Shown: one piece after another, positions 49,822 through 58,637 of the stretch
Numbering within the stretch: the stretch's first letter is position 1
Layout: every line of letters begins with the position of its first letter
Source of the DNA: an uncultured Shewanella sp.
GTDB lineage: Bacteria; Pseudomonadota; Gammaproteobacteria; Enterobacterales; Shewanellaceae
Assembly: GCF_947501225.1 (NCBI RefSeq)
Contig: NZ_CANMUW010000004.1
Location: forward strand, 186,001-250,000
Length of the DNA: 64,000 bases
Direction of reading: 5' to 3'
Made by a program: the position numbers and the translations under genes
Notes under the pieces: model-generated
Database searches by the model: none
Told to the model about the DNA's origin: nothing
Seen by the model: the letters and a program-made list of their open reading frames with translations, nothing else

Positions 49822-50124
49822 TTACTTCTTATCGATACGACCAACGAACAGCAGCTCGTCGAATGTACGGTTCAAAGTCTTACTCGTGAAGTCGTTCATC
49901 CACATCTGCTCCTGAACAACAACGGTATCGCCTTTGCTTACTTCAACCTGTGGACCCGCAGCCCAGAAGGTTTTATCCGATTCTTTAATCTGAACATAGG
50001 TGTAACCACCGCCATTCATAGTATCGACAACAGTCCCTTCATGCACTACACCTTGGGCCCATGCGCTGGAGATACCTAGTGCCAGTGTTGCCGCTGCAAC
50101 CAATTTAACCAATTTAGCTACCAT
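49822..50124 (-). CDS. NrfJ-like small exported protein
   Basis: A 100-residue protein with a clear signal peptide (LVKLVAAATLALGISSAWAQ). The mature part, VHEGTVVDTMNGGGYTYVQI then GDTVVVQEQMWMNDFTSKTLNRTFDELLFVGRI, resembles NrfJ and related periplasmic proteins that accompany c-type cytochrome or metal-handling genes. No such genes are near here. I chose ATG 50124 (GAGGA, 7 bases) over GTG 50130. Family name is from memory of the motif; moderate certainty. Confidence 0.6.
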   Translation of the reverse strand: MVAKLVKLVAAATLALGISSAWAQGVVHEGTVVDTMNGGGYTYVQIKESDKTFWAAGPQVEVSKGDTVVVQEQMWMNDFTSKTLNRTFDELLFVGRIDKK

Positions 50125-50267
50125 TGCCACTTCCTCTTATTTTTAGCTCTGCTTTACAATTGAAATCATTTAAACATGGAGAACTTAATAAATCTCTAAT
50201 AAAAGTCACTAAATAACAGACCAATATGCATCTTTTAGATCAAGATCTCAGAACCCGATATGCGTGC

Positions 50268-50492
50268 TCAGCTTTTTTGAACTTTATCGAGCAGGGGTTG
50301 TAACATCCCCTCCAAGCCATTGAGTTTAATCTCATACATCAAGGCGAGTTGCTCACCCAACTTACCTTCCGGAAAGCCTTTAGAGTGAAACCAGACTAGA
50401 TACGGCTCGGGTAGTTCAAGTAATTTGCGTCCGGCATATTTTCCAAAAGGCATCTTCTGATTAATTGCTTCCAACAACAGCTCTTGATTCAT
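50268..50492 (-). CDS. DUF3820 family protein
   Basis: A 74-residue soluble protein of the DUF3820 family: MPFGKYAGRKLLELPEPYLVW, FHSKGFPEGKLGEQLALMYEI. The family is related to putative quorum-sensing-regulated virulence factors and to exonuclease-associated small domains, and its role is not settled. ATG 50492 has GGTGA upstream; ATG 50507 is also possible. Confidence 0.8.
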   Translation of the reverse strand: MNQELLLEAINQKMPFGKYAGRKLLELPEPYLVWFHSKGFPEGKLGEQLALMYEIKLNGLEGMLQPLLDKVQKS

Positions 50493-50507
50493 CTCTCCAT
50501 CACCCAT

Positions 50508-51057
50508 TCAGATATGACTTTAACTTCGCAGCATATCGAACAAACAAGAGATCGCAATAGAAGACTCCGTCAATTGTCGCTGCCTGTTCAAATTCACATC
50601 AAAACCGCCTCAAGTTATATATACCCTTTTCATATAAAAAACACGTAAAAACAACAAAAATGAAATATAGGACCGAGAAAAGGTGAGCTCCGATACCCAA
50701 AAATGGAACACAAGCCCCATGATCAGTCGAACCTTATGCCAGAAACAGCCATAACTAGCTGATAACACTTGTATAGATAGCAGCCATAACCAGCATCCCC
50801 TCAAGTGTCAAAAATCTGCCAAAACGCCGATTCAGTCAAAATTACGCCAGCAGACAAAAAATGAAAAAACGTCAAAAATCAGGTAATTGACACGAAATTA
50901 ATAAATCACTAAATTTATTTTAACGCTTGATGTACCGCAGGGGAAAGGTGGCATTCATTCGGTCGGATATCGCTGCTAAACCAGCAGCAGATGAAAGTAC
51001 AAACAGGCTTTCACTTGATAAAAGTACGACAGCCATTAGTGTCAGAGGGGATAGAAA
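50508..51057. other. Upstream region of the ParA-RHH operon
   Basis: An AT-rich spacer of 550 bp. It contains three related direct repeats (GTCAAAAATCTGCC 50807, GTCAAAATTACGCC 50835, GTCAAAAATC 50871), the promoter at 50887-50915, and a leader with GCTGCT-AAACC-AGCAGC at about 50972. No gene is convincing. Confidence 0.5.
50887..50915 (+). promoter_or_regulatory. Sigma-70 promoter of the ParA-RHH operon
   Basis: TTGACA, 17 bases, TAAATT. It lies just after the third GTCAAAAAT repeat and gives a leader of about 135 nt. Confidence 0.6.
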
Positions 51058-51801
51058 ATGATCATACTAGTCGGGGGCGAAAAAGGCGGCAGTGGTAAAA
51101 GTTGTTTAGCCCAAAATATCGCAGTTTTCTTAACTGCCGAATGTGGTGCTTCAATCATTATGGTTGACTGTGATCCTCAAAGAACCACATCCGATTGGAT
51201 TCAGGCCAGAAATAACAATCCGGAACTGCCCAGCATCAACTGTGTTCAGCTATATGGCAAGATACGAAATGACCTGCTGAGCCTCGAACAACACTATGAC
51301 TTCGTTATCGTTGACTGTGGCGGACAGGACAATCTGGCCCTGCGAGCGACCATGTCAGTGGCCTCACATGTACTGATGCCGCTGCGACCTAAGCGCAGGG
51401 ATCTGAAGACAGTCAGCCATATGGACGATATCGTTGCCACATGTATGATGATCAACCCTAAGATGCGAGCCTCATTTGTCATCACCCAATGCCCTAGCCT
51501 ACCTAATCAATCGAACCGAATTCTCGAGGCGAAAGATGTCTGTCGAACCTACGACATCAATGTCTTAGATGCCATAACCTACAGTCGTAATATCTATGAT
51601 GACAGTGAAGAGTCCGGCCTGTCAGTCATAGAGATTGAGCCTAAGGGGAAAGCGGCGGCTGAGATGCGGGGAATAGCCTGTGAACTGTTAGAAGCTCAAA
51701 ACGCCACTGAGATAAGAAACCGCTTAGCAACAACTAAGATGAACAAGATGAGAGGTGACTATGGGTCTGGCCGATCTCAAGAAAAGCTCTACGCAGTCTG
51801 A
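51058..51801 (+). CDS. Orphan ParA-family ATPase
   Basis: A 247-residue Walker ATPase like the small (type Ib) plasmid partition ATPases: no N-terminal helix-turn-helix, deviant Walker A GGEKGGSGKSCLAQNIAV at residues 6-23, IMVDCDPQRTTSDW, and switch FVIVDCGGQDN. It probably moves or positions cargo on the nucleoid. The partner overlaps its 3' end by 41 bases in another frame, suggesting coupling. It lies among ordinary chromosome genes with no replication or conjugation gene nearby; a plasmid-derived orphan or a dedicated positioning system are both possible. Confidence 0.88.
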   Translation: MIILVGGEKGGSGKSCLAQNIAVFLTAECGASIIMVDCDPQRTTSDWIQARNNNPELPSINCVQLYGKIRNDLLSLEQHYDFVIVDCGGQDNLALRATMSVASHVLMPLRPKRRDLKTVSHMDDIVATCMMINPKMRASFVITQCPSLPNQSNRILEAKDVCRTYDINVLDAITYSRNIYDDSEESGLSVIEIEPKGKAAAEMRGIACELLEAQNATEIRNRLATTKMNKMRGDYGSGRSQEKLYAV

Positions 51802-52210
51802 TTCGACAGCCGGGACTAATCAAAGAAAGTTGCAGATGTCGCTCGAGGAGTTTATCGACGATGCAACTTGCTACGCAGCGGGTTACTCGTCGGCTGACAA
51901 CACCTTATCTGACAAAGCGAAGGCCGAAGTGATAGATCTCGCATCACACTTCAGCGTCCCGGAGTCGCTACCGGTAAGCAGCGCCATCGGCGATGGCAGA
52001 CCTAAAGAGGTGAAGAAAGTGCTCAAAGGCAGTGAGCCTTTCAGAAAAGCAACCTTTACTTTGAGTGAATCGGCGATATCTCACCTGGCCGAACTTGCCA
52101 GTGGCTGTGATGTGGCAAAATCTAAACTCATTCGATTTCTAATCGAGCACCACTTTTCACTCAGCGATGCCGAACGAAAAGAGAAGGAGCGCTCCATCAT
52201 TGTCGATTAA
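51761..52210 (+). CDS. ParA partner, probable ribbon-helix-helix DNA-binding protein
   Basis: A 149-residue protein. Residues 1-90 are low-complexity and polar (LKKSSTQSDSTAGTNQRK, then an acidic helix EEFIDDATCYAAGYSS). The end, RKATFTLSESAISHLAELAS and VAKSKLIRFLIEHHF, fits a ribbon-helix-helix fold as in ParG-like or CopG-like proteins. With the ParA before it, it is likely the DNA- or cargo-binding adaptor and autoregulator. ATG 51761 is preferred; GTG 51755 is in frame. A hairpin follows its stop. Confidence 0.7.
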   Translation: MGLADLKKSSTQSDSTAGTNQRKLQMSLEEFIDDATCYAAGYSSADNTLSDKAKAEVIDLASHFSVPESLPVSSAIGDGRPKEVKKVLKGSEPFRKATFTLSESAISHLAELASGCDVAKSKLIRFLIEHHFSLSDAERKEKERSIIVD

Positions 52211-52213
52211 TAG

Positions 52214-52242
52214 CCTGTCGTCACCGCCTCGATGACGACAGG
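52214..52242 (+). terminator. Hairpin after the ParA-RHH operon
   Basis: CCTGTCGTCA and TGACGACAGG form a perfect 10-bp stem with a 9-base loop directly after the stop. No U tract follows, so it may protect the 3' end or terminate weakly. Confidence 0.5.
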
Positions 52243-52477
52243 GAGCTCAACATACATGGCTCGAATAAACCTTACTGATTCACTTAATTTTTACCGGTTT
52301 TTCCCAACCTTCGCTGGCAGCAGACTTTTCCCAAAGAGTACTTTCCGCGCTGCCAGTTTTTTTTACCTCATCAGCCAAATAGTGACATTTACATTCTATT
52401 TAAATCTTTTATGTACAAACATGCAGCACAATAGTATTACTATATGGAATTCTGTAGGGATAACGGAGTAATATAAC

Positions 52478-53914
52478 GTGTTCAAACGGCTTACTGAAAC
52501 ATTCATCTTTCTGTTTTGCTTTCATACTTTACCGAGCTATGCTCAATTCTCGCTTGAACAGATCCCTGAGATAGACAATAAGCAGCCAATCACACTCGTC
52601 GCCGAGTCCGGCTTTTGGACCGAACACCTCAAGCATGAATTACTTCCCAAATATACGGCTCAAACAGGGGTTTTAGTAAACGTTGTCACCACCTCTCTGG
52701 ATAAGATGTTTAACCTGCAGACAGACTCTCTGCTCAAAGGTGCCGGCAAGTTTGATCTGTTAACGATGGAAGCTGGATGGGCAAAGGAGTGGGCGGCAAA
52801 AGGGTTTACCGTACCACTTGTGGAGTTGGCAGAGCTCTACGATCCTAACGGCGAGAGAGCGATGATCAACTACCTGGAACCCTACTACCCCTCACTGCTG
52901 AACATTCTCTCCTATCACTCAGAAATACATGCCATCCCCTACAATAATTACGTGATGGGAAATCATTACCGCGCCGATCTATTTCAACACCCGAAAGAGA
53001 GGGTAAGATTCAGTGCTCGATATGGATACCCCCTGGCTCCGCCTACGACCCTTAGTCAACTACAAGATATGAGTGAATTTTTCACCAGAGATCCTGGAGA
53101 GATATTAGCGGGGAAGAAGCTTGAAAAACCTTTCTACGGCCTGGCTCTGATGTCGGGAAATCGGCCACATATCAATGATGAGTTCTCTTCCATTCTCTGG
53201 AGTCTCGATGGCTACTGGATGAAACCACACTATGATAGTGAGAATAAGCTCAAACTGTTCGAACTTATGTCCGGTAACGAAACTTTAAAGCAAACAACAC
53301 TTATTTACCGAAAATTAATGCAATACGCCTACCCTGCTAATGACCACTTCGCCTTCGAAGAAGCCGCCAGGGCTATGGCTGAGGGTAATGTCGCCATGTG
53401 GCCATTTGCCTACAACAATCTTTGGCACAGCTCTTTTCAACTTGAATCGAATATCCCCGGTGCCAAACTGGCAGTCGCACAAGTTCCCGGAGGCCAACCC
53501 TATAACGGTGCCTACGCCTTCGCCGTCGCTTACGACAGCGTAAATCCCCAGGCTGCCTACTGGCTGCTCAAATATATGGGTTCATTTGAAGCTCAACACG
53601 CCTATGCTCTGGGCGGGGGAAACCCATGCCGCATCGATGTGGCGACCTCACCCGAGTTTCAATCGGCAGAGAATCGCCATGTCGGGGGCGCATTTATGGC
53701 CAGCCATAAAGCGAATATCAGCTGGTCCGGTAACGTTCTCAAGCTGGGACACTTTACCAGTACTGCAATGGGAAATATCTACCCGGAGCTAACCAAAAGC
53801 AGCTACTCATTATCCGGGTCTCAGACAGATATCGATGTGGAGATAGAGCGCCTCAATCAGCGGATCATAGAGATTCAGAATCGTCACGGTGAAGTCCCGG
53901 TGGTAGAGAGATGA
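52478..53914 (+). CDS. Periplasmic solute-binding protein linked to a diguanylate cyclase
   Basis: A 478-residue exported protein of the family 1/8 solute-binding type. Signal peptide FIFLFCFHTLPSYAQ. Mature regions (PITLVAESGFWTEHLKHELL, KFDLLTMEAGWAKEWAAKG, IHAIPYNNYVMGNHYRADL, MAEGNVAMWPFAYNNLW) resemble sugar- or glycerol-phosphate-binding proteins. No permease or ATPase gene is present; the stop overlaps the ATG of a membrane GGDEF gene (ATGA). It therefore probably acts as a ligand sensor for that cyclase. Start GTG 52478, GGAG 10 bases upstream. Confidence 0.85.
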   Translation: MFKRLTETFIFLFCFHTLPSYAQFSLEQIPEIDNKQPITLVAESGFWTEHLKHELLPKYTAQTGVLVNVVTTSLDKMFNLQTDSLLKGAGKFDLLTMEAGWAKEWAAKGFTVPLVELAELYDPNGERAMINYLEPYYPSLLNILSYHSEIHAIPYNNYVMGNHYRADLFQHPKERVRFSARYGYPLAPPTTLSQLQDMSEFFTRDPGEILAGKKLEKPFYGLALMSGNRPHINDEFSSILWSLDGYWMKPHYDSENKLKLFELMSGNETLKQTTLIYRKLMQYAYPANDHFAFEEAARAMAEGNVAMWPFAYNNLWHSSFQLESNIPGAKLAVAQVPGGQPYNGAYAFAVAYDSVNPQAAYWLLKYMGSFEAQHAYALGGGNPCRIDVATSPEFQSAENRHVGGAFMASHKANISWSGNVLKLGHFTSTAMGNIYPELTKSSYSLSGSQTDIDVEIERLNQRIIEIQNRHGEVPVVER

Positions 53915-55677
53915 GAATTAACAGCCCCCTCATAAGCCTGAAACAAAAAATCAGACTGCTATTTTACATCGTCATTTTTCTCACAATAACCATAGGGTTA
54001 ATCTCAGTCTGCCTCTCTGTAGATCTACAGAAGAAGGTCGATACTATGATAAATCATGATATCGATGAGATCATCTATGCCCTGGAGTTATCAAAAGACA
54101 GCCAGAAGTTACAACTGATAAGTGCAAAATTAACGCGTATTGATACAGAGGAGCAACGTACTCAGCTACTCAGCGAATTAGAGGTGCAATGGCAAGCATT
54201 GATACTGGGCCTGAACCAGCTATCCAGCCTCGAAAATAGTGCACAGCGAGTGAATCAACTGGAACAGCTCCTTGTCGATATAAAAAAAACCAGGGCACAA
54301 CTTCCCCTTCTTAATCAGCTTACCGAAAAAGCGATTGCGGCACGGCTCCAGGCCAGCCATCTGCACCTGAATATGGCGCTTATCCAAAGAGGGTTCGTGC
54401 GCAGTATTCAAAAACAGCTGGGGATTCTGGATCGACATGCAAACAGATTAATCGAGGCGCAGGCTTTCGGCGAGCTAAAGCGTACATTAGATGAGCACAG
54501 ACAACTCGCCCACTTTATGCATCAGGGCGAATCCCTTTTCAGACAGGTTGCCGCCATCAATAAGAGCTCAGATAACGCCGAAATCAACCAGTTGCAAAGA
54601 GAGACCATGCGTGTTTTCCTCGCTTTAAAGAAGCATCCCATGGATACACTCATTGCCAAGGAGATACAGCAGGACTGGCTATCCCAGATCGAGCCCAATT
54701 TATTAGGAGAAAGCAGTATTTTTGCCCTGAGCCGGGAGGCCCTTAATACCAGTCGGATCTCAGGCACCTATCTTGATATTCAGGCCAGCGCAGCACAAAA
54801 AATTGCCCTGTTCTCATCTCAACTGGTAGAGGCAACAGATAAACAGGTTGAAGCTGCCGGGTTAGCCTTGAAAGTTGACAGCAACTCTTTTGTCATCTTG
54901 ATCTTTTCCGCCGGTGTTCTCTATAGCCTGTTTATCGGATTGAGTAACTGGCACTTTATCTCCAAGGGGATCATACAACCTGTCATAGCCACCAGTAACG
55001 CGATGCAGGCCATTGCCAGTGAAAAGCTAGATACTCCCCTTCCCAGGAGCAATAACCTTGAACTACAGCAGATGGTCAGCTCCCTGGAAACATTGAAGAG
55101 CTATGCCGCTCAGGTCAAGGCGGTGTCAGAGATCGACGGTTTAACCGGTGCATATAACCGCCGCTATTTCGATCTACGACTGGCTCAGGGGTTAGTCACG
55201 GCAGAGAAGAAGCAACACCCGCTCTCAATCATCCTCTTCGATGTAGATAACTTCAAACAGTACAACGACAGATATGGACACGTCAGTGGCGATCAATGTC
55301 TGAAAAAGATAGTGGCCTCGATGAAGCAACTGCCTGAACTACAAGGTAAGATATTTGCCCGTTATGGCGGTGAAGAGTTTATCGTTTTCCTGCCTGACAC
55401 AGATATGGCGCTGGCCGAAATGATAGGCCAGCAGATGAGAGAGCAGGTGTTGAGGTTGAGGCTCCCCCACAAGGACTCGGTACACAGGCAACATATCACC
55501 ATAAGTGTTGGTGTCAGTTCCACCGTCCCCGACAGCGAAACAAGCGCTGAAACCATGATCAATCACGCTGACAGAGCCCTTTATCGCGCTAAACAGGCTG
55601 GAAAAAACTGTGTAAAAACAAACGACAACCAGTTTCCATACACTATTGATGATATTGCAGTTAATAACAGTGATTGA
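53911..55677 (+). CDS. Membrane diguanylate cyclase paired with a binding protein
   Basis: A 588-residue GGDEF protein. Helix 1 is residues 13-35 (LLFYIVIFLTITIGLISVCL), a helical periplasmic domain of about 290 residues follows with coiled-coil character (LSSLENSAQRVNQLEQLLV), helix 2 is near 329-350, then a HAMP-like linker and GGDEF from about 405. The active-site loop is GGEEF at 486-490 (RYGGEEF); the RxxD inhibition site is absent (LQGK). The overlap with the solute-binding gene points to a shared signalling unit. Confidence 0.92.
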   Translation: MRINSPLISLKQKIRLLFYIVIFLTITIGLISVCLSVDLQKKVDTMINHDIDEIIYALELSKDSQKLQLISAKLTRIDTEEQRTQLLSELEVQWQALILGLNQLSSLENSAQRVNQLEQLLVDIKKTRAQLPLLNQLTEKAIAARLQASHLHLNMALIQRGFVRSIQKQLGILDRHANRLIEAQAFGELKRTLDEHRQLAHFMHQGESLFRQVAAINKSSDNAEINQLQRETMRVFLALKKHPMDTLIAKEIQQDWLSQIEPNLLGESSIFALSREALNTSRISGTYLDIQASAAQKIALFSSQLVEATDKQVEAAGLALKVDSNSFVILIFSAGVLYSLFIGLSNWHFISKGIIQPVIATSNAMQAIASEKLDTPLPRSNNLELQQMVSSLETLKSYAAQVKAVSEIDGLTGAYNRRYFDLRLAQGLVTAEKKQHPLSIILFDVDNFKQYNDRYGHVSGDQCLKKIVASMKQLPELQGKIFARYGGEEFIVFLPDTDMALAEMIGQQMREQVLRLRLPHKDSVHRQHITISVGVSSTVPDSETSAETMINHADRALYRAKQAGKNCVKTNDNQFPYTIDDIAVNNSD

Positions 55678-55694
55678 ATTTTAGACCTCTCAAT

Positions 55695-55721
55695 CCTATA
55701 TCTATTATTAATAGATATAGG
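55695..55721. promoter_or_regulatory. AT-rich hairpin before mtfA
   Basis: CCTATATCTATT and AATAGATATAGG are perfect 12-bp arms around ATT. The right arm runs into AGGAGAG, the likely ribosome-binding site of the next gene. Confidence 0.55.
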
Positions 55722-55737
55722 AGAGTAATAAGCAGCT

Positions 55738-56562
55738 ATGTTGGCCATAACGTTAGTCAGTACCATAGGCATGATGGCAATCCTCTGGATTGCATCTCGT
55801 TCCTGGCGGGTCGAACGACAGCGAAAACGGATCACCAGTCGGGCGTTTCCAAAACCCTGGAGGGAGATCCTAAAGAGGCGTATGCCCTATTTCCGCTCGC
55901 TTCCGGCAGATCTTCAACTTCAGCTCAAGAAACATATTCAGGTGTTTATCGATGAAAAGCAGTTTATCGGCTGCAATGGCATAGAGATTGACGACGATAT
56001 TCGCGTCACGATAGCGGCGCAGGCTTGCCTGCTTTTGTTAAACAGGCGCACCGACTTCTATCCGAACCTGAAACAGATCTTAGTCTACCCTTCTATATTC
56101 ATCGTCAATAATCAAGAGTTGGGAGGCGGCGGTGTTGTTACCGAGCGACAACGCTCGCTTTCCGGGGAATCATGGCAGGAGGGGAAGGTCATCCTATCCT
56201 GGCAGACCACCCAAGCCGATGCAGCGACGCCCACAGATGGCAGCAATGTCGTACTCCATGAATTTGCACATCAGCTTGATCAGGAAGCCGGCAACGCCAA
56301 CGGCGCCCCGCTACTCGGCCGGGTGAGTGACTACACGACCTGGTCTGAAGTGCTCAGCGAAGAGTACAACACTCTGCAATACAGTGCTCAGCACAATATT
56401 CCCTCTATCTTCAGTTATTATGGCGCGACCAGTCCCGCTGAATTTTTCGCGGTGATCACCGAAGTGTTCTTCGAACGTCCCAAGGATCTCTTTCAATATC
56501 ACAAGGCACTCTACAAAGAGTTAAGTTTATTCTTTAAACTGGATCCGGTGAATTGGCATTAA
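55738..56562 (+). CDS. mtfA: MtfA-like zinc peptidase (M90 family)
   Basis: A 274-residue protein with one N-terminal hydrophobic helix (residues 2-20) and the M90 fold. The zinc motif HEFAHQLDQEAG has His174, Glu175 and His178; PAEFFAVITEVFFERP supplies the downstream Glu. LPADLQLQLKKHIQVFIDEKQFIGCNG is the conserved front. E. coli MtfA is soluble, regulates ptsG through Mlc and is a peptidase; the added anchor here suggests membrane location. Start ATG 55738, AGGAGAG about 13 bases upstream. Confidence 0.88.
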   Translation: MLAITLVSTIGMMAILWIASRSWRVERQRKRITSRAFPKPWREILKRRMPYFRSLPADLQLQLKKHIQVFIDEKQFIGCNGIEIDDDIRVTIAAQACLLLLNRRTDFYPNLKQILVYPSIFIVNNQELGGGGVVTERQRSLSGESWQEGKVILSWQTTQADAATPTDGSNVVLHEFAHQLDQEAGNANGAPLLGRVSDYTTWSEVLSEEYNTLQYSAQHNIPSIFSYYGATSPAEFFAVITEVFFERPKDLFQYHKALYKELSLFFKLDPVNWH

Positions 56563-56598
56563 CCCCCTTTGAACCCGAAATGAACATAAGGACCCCGG

Positions 56599-57117
56599 AT
56601 GATATCAGCCCAATGCAAAGCAATAACAAGACGCTCACTTCTCACTCGATACAGCTCTTGGCTCCTCAGGCTGTTAACCGCCGCAATATTCGTGACCGGA
56701 ACGGCATCTGTCGCAGCAGAACAAGTGCAGGAGAAGCAGGCTGAAGCGGTATTAAATAGCCTGCACCAATCGGCCGCAGACGCAAACTGGGACACCTATT
56801 TCTCCCTTTACCTGCCCGATGCAGTCTTTATCGGCACCGATGTCAACGAACATTGGAACATGGCTGAGTTTCAACGTTACGCCCGCCCGACTGATGGTTG
56901 GACCTACAGCCTTAAAACCAGGACGTTAGTCCGACATGGTAATGTCATAGTGTTCGATGAGCTTCTCGACAGTCGCTCATACGGTGTCAGCCGCGGGACA
57001 GGAACCTTACTCTTAACGGCCACCGGCTGGAAAGTTGCTCAATATCACCTTAGCTTCCCCATACCAAATGAGTTAGCTAAAGAGATCACCGCAAAGATAA
57101 AGTCGGAAGAGAGATAA
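56599..57117 (+). CDS. Exported NTF2-like (SnoaL/DUF4440-type) protein
   Basis: A 172-residue protein. Residues 1-40 are a signal peptide with Arg pairs (RRSLLTRYSSWLLRLLTAA, cleaved after VAA). The mature part has the cone fold signature of NTF2-like proteins: LNSLHQSAADANWDTYFSLY, DAVFIGTDVNEHWNM, FAR-like PTDGWTYSLKTRTL, GTGTLLLTATGWKVAQYHLSFPIP. Such proteins bind small ligands or act as stabilising partners; activity cannot be named. RBS AAGGA, 7 bases. Confidence 0.8.
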   Translation: MISAQCKAITRRSLLTRYSSWLLRLLTAAIFVTGTASVAAEQVQEKQAEAVLNSLHQSAADANWDTYFSLYLPDAVFIGTDVNEHWNMAEFQRYARPTDGWTYSLKTRTLVRHGNVIVFDELLDSRSYGVSRGTGTLLLTATGWKVAQYHLSFPIPNELAKEITAKIKSEER

Positions 57118-57119
57118 GG

Positions 57120-57146
57120 GACACCCGGACAAAAAAGCCGGGCGTC
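57120..57146. terminator. Hairpin between convergent genes
   Basis: GACACCCGG pairs with CCGGGCGTC (one G-U pair) around an A-rich loop. No U tract follows on either side. Confidence 0.4.
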
Positions 57147-57155
57147 GATGAGTCA

Positions 57156-58637
57156 TCAGTGCCCCATAGACGCCGACAGGCAGACGTTGGCTAATTGAGA
57201 GAAGTGGGTAAAGTTATCAAATTCCAGCTGATTCAGGCTTCGGTCTGAGCTCTCCCTGTCGGCATAGATGATGCCGATAACCTTCTGTTCTACCAGAATT
57301 GGCGATATCATGAATCCTCTAGAGGAGGTTTTGTTTTTAAGATCATCATCCATGTATAGCCGCCACTTAGGTGAACTGGGCTCATCGACGAACATGGGCT
57401 GTTTCAGCTCGATACAGTCACAGAACAGACACTGAGGTTGCTCCAGCTTGATAATAAACTCGTTTTTCATCTGCTCCGCGCCATCGCCCAAAACGATGCG
57501 CGGCTGTAAACGTTTGCGATTGGGAGAGAGTAACAACACACCGCAACGGTCGACCCCTACCCCGTTGAGTATCCCCTCTAAGGTGGTCGTGATCACCTGA
57601 TTGAAGTCGGCCTTGGTCACAGCACAGTTCGTCAGCTCCCTCAGCTTCTTCAACTGTATCGTCATATCCGGCATGCGAACCACAGGCAGCTCAACCTCGG
57701 CATTCAGATCTTTGGTCAGATATTTAGGGTTCGGCAGGTAGGCCACTAAAACCTTGGCGCCGTAGGCTTCGGCCAGTTTTTTGGTTGCATGGCTGCAACG
57801 TATCATTCGCCCCTTCAACTCATCGACCTTTATCTCTAACATATCGGCGGTCTGCTTAAGCCTCTGTTGCAGCAGCTCGGCAGGAAGGGGGTCTTGCGCC
57901 AGAAGCTCACTTATCTGATTAGCCAGATAGATACTGCGGATCTCGGGTGTGCGTTCATTTGGGTTACTGAGCGACTTTAACAACACATCACCGAGCCCCC
58001 AGTTTCTTGCGATGCCCAGCGACAGGGTATTAAACGAGGTCCCCAGGGTCTCACGAATAATCGCCTTCTCCAATCTGGGATCGTCACATTCGGCAATAGC
58101 GGCATCGAGCTCAACAGCCTCTTCGCAGCCGGTACTCCAAAAAGCACTCTCTCCGAGGTGGTAGAGCAGTGAGGCGATAAATACCTCCTCCTGCAACTCT
58201 TCATCGTGATCTTTAAGCATCATCTTAGCCAACATGGCAGCCTGAAACGCCCTCGCCATGAGCTTAATAAGCCTTTGATAAACGCTCTGGGTCAAGCCCT
58301 CAGACTCCAGCAAGCTACTGAGCAGCTTTGCCGTGATACAGATATTACGAATCGTATCGAAACCTAAGACAACAGAGGCACGACTCACAGTAGTCACCTG
58401 ACTCACGCCTTTGCTATAGGTGGCACTATTGGCAACACGCAGAATTCTTGAGGTTAATGCATTATCATGCATCACGCTCTTGCCTAAAATGCCTAAGGAC
58501 GAGACATCATCTTTAGCCAGCTTCTCCAGGGTTTTTACCGTAGAGCACAATGCCGGCATCTCCTGATCACTGATGCGTTTGGTCCAATAATCGACTCCCT
58601 TCGATTTTGAATTAGATTGGTTATTGGTTAGCTTCAA
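57156..58637 (-). CDS. HDOD-domain protein with C-terminal GAF domain
   Basis: A 493-residue signalling protein. The HDOD domain spans about 25-235 (MPALCSTVKTLEKLAKDDVSSL, LTSRILRVANSATYSKG, FIASLLYHLGESAFW); it lacks the HD phosphohydrolase motif, as HDOD domains do. A GAF domain spans about 330-490 (VDRCGVLLLSPNRKRLQPR, GFMISPILVEQKVIGIIYADRE). Its loop has three Cys close together (CLFCDC), a possible metal or redox site. HDOD proteins modulate gene expression and chemosensory pathways. The start is TTG 58637. Confidence 0.85.
   Translation of the reverse strand: MKLTNNQSNSKSKGVDYWTKRISDQEMPALCSTVKTLEKLAKDDVSSLGILGKSVMHDNALTSRILRVANSATYSKGVSQVTTVSRASVVLGFDTIRNICITAKLLSSLLESEGLTQSVYQRLIKLMARAFQAAMLAKMMLKDHDEELQEEVFIASLLYHLGESAFWSTGCEEAVELDAAIAECDDPRLEKAIIRETLGTSFNTLSLGIARNWGLGDVLLKSLSNPNERTPEIRSIYLANQISELLAQDPLPAELLQQRLKQTADMLEIKVDELKGRMIRCSHATKKLAEAYGAKVLVAYLPNPKYLTKDLNAEVELPVVRMPDMTIQLKKLRELTNCAVTKADFNQVITTTLEGILNGVGVDRCGVLLLSPNRKRLQPRIVLGDGAEQMKNEFIIKLEQPQCLFCDCIELKQPMFVDEPSSPKWRLYMDDDLKNKTSSRGFMISPILVEQKVIGIIYADRESSDRSLNQLEFDNFTHFSQLANVCLSASMGH

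Noticed and set aside
52232..52471. 79-residue ORF between the ParA-RHH operon and the solute-binding gene
   Set aside because: No RBS or family, composition typical of non-coding AT-rich DNA.
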